Source of the DNA: Phytophthora hibernalis
Lineage: Eukaryota > Oomycota > Peronosporomycetes > Peronosporales > Peronosporaceae
DNA length: 64,000 nucleotides
NCBI GenBank assembly: GCA_012656075.1
Contig: JAAKBF010000083.1
Span: forward strand, 62,001-126,000
Reading direction: 5' to 3'
Shown: one piece after another, positions 56,987-64,000 of the stretch
Position numbering within the stretch: the stretch's first letter is position 1
Layout of the letters: each line of letters begins with the position of its first letter
The notes under the pieces: model-generated
What the model saw: the letters and a program-made list of their open reading frames with translations, nothing else
Databases searched by the model: none
Told to the model about the DNA's origin: nothing
Made by a program: the position numbers and the translations under genes

Positions 56987-57676
56987 TCACGTTTCGCTGA
57001 TTGTATTACTAGCAGCTTCTAGCTGAGCTTTCTTGGCAGTCATTGCCGCCTTGGTGGACCCCTTAGGTCGGCCCACAGGACGCTTCACTCCGGTAGACCC
57101 CTTGGGTCTCCCGACTGGTCGTTTGTTTCCGGATCCCTTCAGTTTTCCTATTGCTCGCTTGCCTCCGAACAACTTTGATCTCTTGCCTATCGTCGATGAA
57201 GCTGGCGTGCCGGCATCAGTCGATCCTGCTGCAGCTACCTCAGCAGCACTGCCGCTATCCAGCTCAGTCTGGATTTTCACACGTCGGCGAGGAGTGGGGG
57301 CACGCACGTGACGCAGTTGCATGCAGGAAAACGGGCAGCGCTCGAGGCGGAAGCCGGAGCCGTCGAAAATCAGCAGGCAGTCGGTCTCCTTGTGCTCCAC
57401 CACTTTTCCCTTGAAGCTCACACCGCCCGGCACACCAGTGGACGATCCCATGAACACCTGCACGCCACTGGATCCGTCAACGCTCACGAGTCCTGGTGTG
57501 CTCTTGTCCACCGATGCGGGCTGGAACTCGTACCCGAAGGACGCGAACACATCACTCTGCTGCTGCTGTTCGTCATCTGCGTCTGCACTTTCCGTCAACG
57601 ACTCGCCTAGCACCACGGGATACTCATGATCGTCCAGCGGGGCAACCGCAGCAACCGCTTCCTCATCCGATGCCAT
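56987..57676 (-). CDS. EAF-like (ELL-associated factor) protein with AT-hooks
   Basis: 229 residues from ATG 57676 (MASDEEAV). An open frame extends to 57742, but that start is TTG. The middle segment (GKVVEHKETDCLLIFDGSGF then RLERCPFSCMQLRHVR) resembles the EAF N-terminal domain, which in animals binds the ELL elongation factor. The C-terminus has two AT-hook-like motifs, NKRPVGRPKGS and VKRPVGRPKGS. The N-terminal 70 residues are acidic with a Gln run. A nuclear transcription-elongation role is inferred from family. The two-hook arrangement is an addition relative to animal EAF. Confidence 0.6.
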   Translation of the reverse strand: MASDEEAVAAVAPLDDHEYPVVLGESLTESADADDEQQQQSDVFASFGYEFQPASVDKSTPGLVSVDGSSGVQVFMGSSTGVPGGVSFKGKVVEHKETDCLLIFDGSGFRLERCPFSCMQLRHVRAPTPRRRVKIQTELDSGSAAEVAAAGSTDAGTPASSTIGKRSKLFGGKRAIGKLKGSGNKRPVGRPKGSTGVKRPVGRPKGSTKAAMTAKKAQLEAASNTISET

Positions 57677-57759
57677 TCCTATTGTTGAACCCGCAACTGA
57701 CTGGTCACGCTCGATTGGTCGAAAGACATGACTTTCCACCAATCAGAGACTGCTTGAAG

Positions 57760-58260
57760 GGTACACTGTACCAGGAGCACGTCAGCAGCAGGAGGGCAAG
57801 TTCAACGAGCGACCTGCGTTACCTGCGAATTGTTCTGCCCCTGTCGAGTCGGATCACTATTGCCTGCGTCTGAAAACAGCAATACAACGTGAACTATGTC
57901 CGTGAAATTAATACCCCGTCACTTTCGCTATTATCGGCAATCGCAGGTTTCCGGCGTCGACCCAACATACTGAAGATCTGGTTCGTCTTTCGTGTCGCCA
58001 ATGAGATCGTCGGGTGGACTTCAACCCGCGGTGCCGCCTCATTGTTGCACTCGCAGCTTGACGAAAAAGTCCGCGCAAGCAAGCCAGTCAGCCACGTCCT
58101 CCTCGCTCTCATCGCCCAAACCCAGCGCCACTCTCCATTCCGCTTTTGGGGTGCCAGTCGTCAGGAAGCTATCATTAGCCTGAGCTGTCTGTCAGCGTCA
58201 ATCTCTCTGCCGGTTCTGATACTGGGCGAGGTTTGCTCGGCTTTCAGTTGGTCATTTTCC
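57760..58260 (-). other. Unidentified minus-strand coding stretch (spliced, possibly 5' part of a gene)
   Basis: The minus strand has a protein-like run including ANDSFLTTGTPKAEWRVALG and LGDESEEDVADWLACADFFV, then stop codons, then SPPDDLIGDTKDEPDLQYVG, and further on DAGNSDPTRQGQNNSQ before a GTAACG donor-like site. These fit exons joined by introns but no complete model or family is visible. The plus strand also has a long open frame (57889-58320) that looks like a shadow. Confidence 0.3.
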
Positions 58261-58377
58261 TATTACGCACCAAATCTGAAACGAAGTGATCAAGAGGGGC
58301 CAGATTCAGTCACCTCCTAAGGGCTTCTTTGCACCACGCGACGTCACGGAGTGACTTGACTGCGATTGCCGACCGCC

Positions 58378-59238
58378 ATGGGGCTGGGCACCGTCACGCT
58401 ACTGGAGATCAACCAGGTGCCAAATGGCAAACGGATCGCCTACTGCCTCCCGTCCGGCGAGTTCATCTTCGTGGCAGACACGTGTGCACCCGAATTCGGT
58501 GCCGAAGACGCGGCAGATCTATACGGCGGTAACCTGTTCCAGTTTCTAGCGGTCGGGGACGCTGAAAAGCTCGAGGATTTTCTGCGGGCCCAGCAAATCG
58601 GCAACGGCGGCGGCCTGGCGTTCAATCCGACGCAGCAAATGCGCATGGTGGTGCGTCTACTCAACCGCTCGAACACGCAGCTGTGGATTCAACTCTCAAC
58701 CATCCCGCTTACGCTGCGCATGATGCGCTGCATCGACACAATTCGCAGTCTCAGCAGCCCTCTGGGCCATTTTGCCGACTCGTCCAGCTTCGTGCTTTCC
58801 GAGGACGAGTTCAGCTCCGTGCTGAGGAATCCTCCGCAACACACTGGTTCGTCGCTGGTAGCAGGCATTGCCTCGCTCTCACTGACCCCGTTGCCCATTG
58901 AAGATGACGACGACTTGATGTTTATGGAGTTTGAAAATAGCTGTCTCTCCCCGACCAGCTTCACTTCTATCGTGCCGTTGGAGCTGAAACACCGCCACCC
59001 CAATTTTGCGATGACTCATATCGGTCTAGACGACACCGGAACCGAGGAGACAAAAGACGATGAAGATCTCAAAGCGTCTCTGTCTAACTTGGCGTTTGAA
59101 GCCGATTGGTTCAACGAGAGTGTGCACGGTGACTCGGTGCACGCCCTGCTCCCAGCGGAGCCGATCACGCCCACTTCGTCACCAACCTTGGATCCCATGG
59201 CATATAGGTCTAGTTTCCGCGCCAAGCTCGTCACCTGA
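58378..59238 (+). CDS. Uncharacterised protein with PAS-like N-terminus
   Basis: A single exon of 286 residues from ATG 58378 (MGLGTVTLLE); an in-frame TTG at 58366 is not used. The first 110 residues (GEFIFVADTCAPEFGAEDAA, LYGGNLFQFLAVGDAEKLED, FLRAQQ) have the pattern of a PAS sensor domain. The rest is acidic and Ser/Thr-rich with no known motif. The family is not recognised with confidence; PAS similarity is a guess from pattern. Confidence 0.55.
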   Translation: MGLGTVTLLEINQVPNGKRIAYCLPSGEFIFVADTCAPEFGAEDAADLYGGNLFQFLAVGDAEKLEDFLRAQQIGNGGGLAFNPTQQMRMVVRLLNRSNTQLWIQLSTIPLTLRMMRCIDTIRSLSSPLGHFADSSSFVLSEDEFSSVLRNPPQHTGSSLVAGIASLSLTPLPIEDDDDLMFMEFENSCLSPTSFTSIVPLELKHRHPNFAMTHIGLDDTGTEETKDDEDLKASLSNLAFEADWFNESVHGDSVHALLPAEPITPTSSPTLDPMAYRSSFRAKLVT

Positions 59239-59479
59239 GTATTCACAAATTAGCTTAAAGTGGAAACAGTTCATCCACAGTTAGTCTGCCCTTGCTGCTC
59301 GTAATCTAAAGTCGTTTTTGTGGTGCGTGTAGCTGTAGTGCTGGTATTATAGCATAGGGGCAAAAAGATCCGATCGGGTACAACGCTTTCTGTTTGCTGG
59401 AAGTTGACACCCTTAAAATGAAGGCTGTGGCAACCACTTTTGAAAACCTAGTGTGGCACTGCCACACTACGATTTTCAA

Positions 59480-60420
59480 GCAGGCCCTATTATAATAGGG
59501 TGTTTCATTCGGGGGCAGGTTAACTGGGACAACTTCTACGCCAATCAGAATCGCCTAAAATCTGCCCCAGTTGCCCTGACTTTTGAACTCAGTGCAGCTG
59601 GGGTAACTCTGACAGTTTATCTCCTATGCACATTACTAGACCCATTGCTATCGGTATTGAAGGGGTTATCAATGTGGCTACACTGAATGACTGGCGGGGG
59701 CACGACTCGTGCCACGAGCGTACGGGGAGCGCTTTGTATCCAGCTGCACCGCAGGTCCAGCGCAGCAGCGAATCGCCCTTGGCCGCCGAGACGGTCGTCT
59801 CCAGCAGGACTCTGGTCATAGGCAGACGGTGGCCAGTGAGAAATTTGCCCGTCGAGCTCGAACGCTGCGTCGGCGGCCGCCACCTTCTTTCAGGGCTTGC
59901 ACATGACCTCAAGCTCAGTCATTGGCGAGTGTGTGCGTGTGTGTGCTATGGCAGCGGCTTTTTGGCTGCGCTTGGCGTGTGTGCTGTGTGTGCTTGCTGG
60001 TGCCCTGTGATGCGGTGGGACGTCAAGGTCAATTCGTATGCCGCGGAAATGGCTGCCGAGGTGGTAGGGCTTACGCTTCACATGACCTCAAGCTCAGCCC
60101 TCTGCAACCTGGCACACACTGCCCTCGACGCTGCCTTGGATCTCGTCCTGTATCCGTGCCGGCCGTCTTCCGGAACGTGATCTTGACATGGTACTCCTTG
60201 GTCAACCGTAGTCCAGCCGCCTGCGCCGTCTCCATCGCTGCTCGTCCCCCTCGTCGCTGGCGTCGCTCACTTGCGCGCTGACATCGCAGTCCGACGCAAT
60301 CCCGTCGTTCGATAGGACTTTGTTGCTTGACCAGTCGAAGACGTCGTCGCCGAGCGCGTGCCGGTTGCGCTGGAGGTCGGTGTCAGACCACCAAAGCTTG
60401 AGATCTGACCACCACAAATA
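59480..60420 (-). other. Unresolved degraded coding region
   Basis: On the minus strand, protein-like segments occur in different frames: NGIASDC-type acidic (60260-60390), RLTKEYHVKITFRKTAG (60150-60230), and AAADAAFELDG joined to KFLTGHRLPMTRVLLETTVS (59700-59880). A 20 bp sequence (ACATGACCTCAAGCTCAG) recurs at 59899 and 60078 in the same orientation. The pieces do not combine into a gene I recognise. They may be remnants of a gene cut by the Harbinger element to the right. Confidence 0.3.
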
Positions 60421-60470
60421 GTGATATGCCCACTCACAAGTAGTGATGTGGGCACACACATAATAATAGA

Positions 60471-61490
60471 GGATGTTAGCAAACTCGTAAATTCCCGATA
60501 CGACTTCCGACACGCGTGTTTATGTTTTCGGTATTTACGACATTTCCAACTATGTTAGCAATCTCGTAAAAGTTATCTTATTTACGAAATCACACTGACT
60601 CCCTCAACTATGGAGCTCGCTCTCCTGACCCGAGACCCGCGCACCCGTCTTGCGCTTCTACTTCGCGCGTTACCCAGTGAGCCCGAGCGGCCTATCATCC
60701 CAGACATCCGTTTTCGACTCGACGAGCGTAGTAATGCATACTGCAAGGTGTATTATCGCTTCACGAAGGAGGAAATTCGTCAGCTCACGACTACGCTGCC
60801 ATTTCCAGACGTCATTATCACGCGAGAGCGAACGAAATGCCACAGTGTCGAGGCCCTATGCATCTTTTTAGAGCGGCTGGCATATCCAAACCGCTGGAGC
60901 GATCAGGAAACCAAGTACGGACGTCGCTACCCTGGGCTCAGCAACATATTCTACTTTGTGCTTCGATTTGTTCTTATACCACGCTTTGAGCGCTTTGAAG
61001 CGATCGAACATGCACAACCGGAGAAAGGCATCCGTAATGATGCGGATGTAGAGTTAGCGACATCCTCCCATGCTTTTCCCACGTCGCCGTGCTCAGCAGC
61101 GTACGGAGCGTAGCATACAAAAGTACTAGGTCTTGCTTCTCGGTGAATTTCCCACGTGTGCTTCGCTTTGACTTGGCGGCTTTGGCAGATACTGTAGTAG
61201 GAGACTATTCGCCAGAAGAGGGGGATCGCTTGGAACGGGCGGGTCGAATGTGGTAGAAGAAGGAGGAGGGAGATCGGCGACGTCTTCAGGTGGCATGAGC
61301 CTTGGTGCTTCTGGTGCTGAGGGGAAATTGGGAGTAGTAGAAATAGCCAATCAAAAGCCTAGTCATGTCGAAAGAGCTCTTACGACTTTCCCGTACGTAC
61401 ACAACTGCCATTCTACGAGATCGAGCACATAGACAGTACACTTCGCGTTTTTTTGTCTCCATCTCGTAAAATACGAGTTTGCTAACATCC
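60471..61490 (+). mobile_element. Harbinger/PIF-type DNA element, 1.02 kb, with transposase fragment
   Basis: Terminal inverted repeats of 20 bp (19 match): GGATGTTAGCAAACTCGTAA at 60471-60490 and the complement at 61471-61490. A second, imperfect copy of the repeat lies inside the left end (about 60554). It carries a truncated transposase at 60610-61113. The target-site duplication is unclear. Confidence 0.8.
60610..61113 (+). pseudogene. Harbinger-type transposase N-terminal fragment
   Basis: 167 codons. YYRFTKEEIRQLTTTLPFPD, VIITRERTKCHSVEALCIFL and RLAYPNRWSDQETKYGR form the N-terminal domain that precedes the DDE catalytic core in oomycete and fungal PIF/Harbinger transposases (the region ahead of DDE_4). 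The catalytic part is absent, replaced by an acidic tail. Not able to transpose alone. Confidence 0.7.
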
Positions 61491-61668
61491 CTAATAAAAA
61501 GGAATGCCCACACATTGCCGAGTGTAGACGCACCCGAAGCGTAGGTAGTGTCACACGTTCGTAGTGTATGAACGCAAAGGGGAGACAGCAAATTAATGAG
61601 TTGTAGCAAAGCTTGAACTATGTGTAGTTGTGCAAGTGCTCCGAAGCGAATACTAATACTAGCTGCAG

Positions 61669-62103
61669 GAGAAAGTGGACAGAGCCACGGATGACGACAA
61701 GCGCGCGGCCATGAAGAAGACCAGCTACTGGATCCCAGACTGCACCCCCACGCAGGAGAAGGCGATACTCAAGCCGGACGCTAAAACGAGGGACCCCATG
61801 AGTCTTGACGAGATGAAACTCAAGCACCTGATGTACGTCAAGTTCGACTGGGACACGGACGGAAATGTGCAGTGTGCAGAGACCAAGAATAAGGTCGCAC
61901 ACCGCTGCGCCGTGCTGCTGAGATCCTCGGGACAGGTGCTGCTTGAGAACTGCGTGAAGGATATGGTGCTGCCCACCATGACGTGTCCCGTCACGGGCCT
62001 CAAGCTGAGAAAGAAGGACATTGTGCAGCTGCAAGCGGGCGGCACGTGCTTGAGCGCGCACAGCACGGTGGAAGCCAAGAAGTACCGACCCACCATGACA
62101 TAA
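61669..62103 (+). CDS. NOSIP: NOSIP-type RING/U-box protein, C-terminal exon only
   Basis: A 144-residue exon starts after a TAGCTGCAG acceptor (61668). TSYWIPDCTPTQEKAILKPD, then HRCAVLLRSSGQVLLENCVK, then QLQAGGTCLSAHSTVEAKKY and RPTMT form the C-terminal U-box-like half of nitric-oxide-synthase-interacting protein (an E3-type nuclear protein, spliceosome-associated in yeast and humans). The N-terminal half (first Cys-rich U-box) is not seen upstream, where the Harbinger element lies (60471-61490), so the gene looks truncated or has a long broken intron. Confidence 0.8.
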   Translation, partial: EKVDRATDDDKRAAMKKTSYWIPDCTPTQEKAILKPDAKTRDPMSLDEMKLKHLMYVKFDWDTDGNVQCAETKNKVAHRCAVLLRSSGQVLLENCVKDMVLPTMTCPVTGLKLRKKDIVQLQAGGTCLSAHSTVEAKKYRPTMT

Positions 62104-62212
62104 GAGGAAGCGGAGGGTGATAGACTTCAATTGTTGGGTAGTTTATTTTGCTTTGCATGGGGACTAGTGTACATCTTGACGGTATTCACAACACTTACTC
62201 TTACTTGGGATG

Positions 62213-62358
62213 TCACTGGAAGTGGATGCCCTCTCCGATGACATCGAGCATGCGCTTCTTGTACTGCTTCCTCTTCTTGTCCCACATTGTGCGCGTGAGC
62301 GGCACGTTGTGGCCCGACACGCGGCTGGACACGAGGTTTATCTTGCGCAGCGCGACTC
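62213..62358 (-). other. Small basic peptide exon (unidentified)
   Basis: Minus strand reads KINLVSSRVSGHNVPLTRTM and WDKKRKQYKKRMLDVIGEGI, then HFQ-stop at 62213. It looks like the 3' exon of a small basic (perhaps ribosomal or nucleolar) gene. Its start, and whether the overlap with the plus-strand MA3 acceptor (TTGCGCAG at 62351-62358) is real, are unknown. Confidence 0.35.
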
Positions 62359-63130
62359 ATGCTGAAGAGCTGCTTGTGGGGGTCTACGAGCGTGGTACAC
62401 TGGATGCTAACTCGACCTACGCCGCACTGATGAACGTGATGGAGTTCCTCGAAGACATGCGCATGGATTTTCCTCTAATCCACCAGTACTCGGCGCTGAT
62501 CTTCGGCCGCTTTGTCGCTGCGGGCTGCTTCGGCTTGCATTGTGTGGAGTGCAAACTTACATCCTTGGTCTTCTCTGAGGTTTTGTCCGTGGTGGAAGTG
62601 GAACGCGACGAGAGGACGATGATCCGGATGCTCACGGATGAGGAGCTTACCCCGGAAAGTGTGCTGCCGGCAGCAATGAGGGCAAATGAGGCTGACGTGG
62701 CATCATATCTTCGCGAAAATGGCATCGAAGACTTTTTTGGCGGTGGCGACAGCGACGAAGAGGACGCGCTGGACCCGGAGATGTGCAGCACTGTGGAGGA
62801 GTACCTTTTGGTCAAGGACTTCAACAAGGTGGTGCAGTGCATCAAGGATTTCGAAGCCGATGGGAGCATTTTGTTCACATCCCGCTGGCGGCATTTTGTT
62901 CACATCGCGCTGGCATTTAGCCTCGAGGCGAAGCAGTCTGTGCGCACCGACGTGACTGGTCTGTTGGTCCAGCTTTTCACCGCGGAGAACGTATCTCCGA
63001 TGACATTGCGGCCGCGATCGAGTCCATTCCAGACGACTATGACGATCTGCGCGTGGACATTCCTCAGCTCGCTGTCAACTTGAGCGAGCTCTGGACGCCG
63101 TTGTTCGCCAAGCAGGTCCTCTCGGTTTAG
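62359..63130 (+). CDS. MA3-domain translation-regulator protein (PDCD4/eIF4G type), N-terminus not seen
   Basis: Two MA3-like halves. The first is the tail of one MA3 domain (HAEELLVGVYERGTLDANST, MNVMEFLEDMRMDFPLIHQY). The second is a whole MA3 (STVEEYLLVKDFNKVVQCIK, ALAFSLEAKQSVRTDVTGLL, then DDIAAAIESIPDDYDDLRVD, IPQLAVNLSELW). MA3 domains bind eIF4A. The first residues are upstream of an acceptor-like TTGCGCAG at 62351-62358 and not found. One base is missing near 62998, just before DDIAAAIES. A 25 bp tandem duplication (CATTTTGTTCACATC) at 62867-62916 is in frame for this reading. Confidence 0.75.
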
Positions 63131-63540
63131 TGGCTGAGTGAAGCTTGCTTGCACCTGGTTGAAAATGCCCGCGCGGATGATATACTCGACGCGCGGACTC
63201 CGGTTTCGAGGCGAGTGACGACCAAGAAACCCTTGTGATTTGGTGGAAAAATCAGTCGGACGTGGACGCGTGTGTCAACTAGTGTCTCCTTTTATACTGA
63301 CGCTCCTGCTTGTTGTACGACCACCAGAATGGGCGGACCGTCACCCTGGCGGTCGTGAGCAACAAGCTGTACCCGCGCTGTCCGTACTCGGGGCGCATGA
63401 CGCCCGTGGCTATTGTGGCCGCCTTCGCCTACTTTGGCATGAATCAGCAGCTTCCCTGCCCCACGGTCTGTAGGCGCGTCGAATCTTCCGGACTGGGCAA
63501 AAACGAAAAATACATAGAATTGGTGTAGCAAGTGAAATGT
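63131..63540. other. Ambiguous stretch with open frames on both strands
   Basis: Plus: YPRCPYSGRMTPVAIVAAFA in a run from 63310 to 63528. Minus: the exon (63531-63292) that would follow the gene at 63558-63926, reading SGRFDAPTDRGAGKLLIHAK. Splice phase supports the minus exon; the plus peptide has the more natural composition. Which is coding is open. Confidence 0.3.
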
Positions 63541-63557
63541 GTATTATGGAGAAACTT

Positions 63558-63929
63558 ACCTCTAGCGACGTGATCGTTACAGGCTTTGCAAACGCGATTC
63601 CAGCGCGCGTCTTGTAGGCTTCCGCCGTCGACTTGACCGACGCGCAAGATCCGATGTGTGCCTTGCCTCGGTCACCTCTAGACCTGTTCCCCGGTTCCTG
63701 GTACCTGGTCCAATGCGTCATCCGGGAATCCTCATCTACCAAGTAAGACTGCGCTTGAGACTCTCCCTCTCGCGACGCAAAATTTAAAGTGGAAGCGACA
63801 GAACTTGCTGGGCTTGTCGGTGGAGGCGTAATGTCGTAGTCGTGCCTATAGAGATCTTCTGCATCTTCTATGACAGCTCCGGATGCTGGCGTCGGCTCTG
63901 AATCCACGACATCAGATTCAGATGGTGTG
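63558..63929 (-). CDS. Partial Ser/Thr/Pro-rich protein (unknown)
   Basis: An exon from an AG acceptor near 63930 to a GTAAGT donor at 63557 reads DSEPTPASGAVIEDAEDLYR, then SYLVDEDSRMTHWTRYQEPG, and KTRAGIAFAKPVTITSLE. No family recognised. The 5' part would lie toward or past the right edge of the window, and a possible next exon is at 63531-63292. Confidence 0.45.
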
Positions 63930-64000
63930 TCATCTTAATCTTCGGCAGCATGAACATGCCGTGTGTTCATACTAATACCGGGACAGGCGACACCAGCTTG

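Noticed and set aside
61126..61609. Minus-strand frames in the right half of the Harbinger element
   Set aside because: No transposase motif and no start context; they span the terminal repeat and look incidental.

Overview
This window looks like nuclear DNA of an oomycete, probably Phytophthora-like. The genes are compact, with 50-85 bp introns (GTRNGT...YAG) and short intergenic gaps. Transposon families typical of these genomes are present. One insert consists of AT-rich mitochondrial gene pieces (nad7, cox2, cox3, nad5, tRNAs) next to GC-balanced nuclear genes. I could not run searches, so families are named from recognised motifs.

Left gene island (1-20.2 kb): a BiP/HSP70 cut by the window edge (minus), a decayed plus two intact tandem metallo-beta-lactamase-fold genes (plus), COG8 of the Golgi COG tethering complex (minus, 7 exons, 623 aa), a SET-domain methyltransferase (plus), a SETD3/LSMT-type SET protein (minus), and a giant acidic, repeat-rich coiled-coil gene of about 3,000 codons (minus; possibly CEP350-like).

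Transposon nest (20.6-52.5 kb): Gypsy element A lies on the minus strand between LTRs at 20893-21610 and 44654-45542. Between its integrase and its 3' LTR is an opposite-strand, intron-containing gene remnant. Its pol is split by a non-LTR retrotransposon (28.3-39.1 kb, minus) carrying an apparent OTU-like cysteine protease domain. That LINE is itself split by a rearranged mitochondrial insert (35.62-37.10 kb). To the right, a piggyBac element (46102-50483, flanked by TTAA) carries a rearranged piece of Gypsy-A-type sequence and sits just 5' of a second, decayed Gypsy (B: gag and protease only).

Right gene island (52.5-64 kb): splicing factor gene CWC25 is preceded by a head-to-head inverted copy of its own 5' half, forming a palindrome with arms of about 0.5 kb and a 57 bp spacer centred at 53312. 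Then come a UBE2H-type E2 (minus, 6 exons, 170 aa), an EAF-like AT-hook protein (minus), an unknown PAS-like protein (plus), a 1.02 kb Harbinger-type element, the C-terminal half of NOSIP (plus), a basic peptide (minus), an MA3-domain protein (plus), and a partial unknown gene (minus).

Many otherwise well-conserved genes (BiP, both SET genes, the giant gene, CWC25, MA3) carry isolated 1-2 nt indels, mostly in homopolymers, while the seven-exon COG8 and six-exon UBE2H models are perfectly in phase. Consensus error is the simplest explanation, so 'frameshift' in these genes should not be read as loss of function without raw reads.
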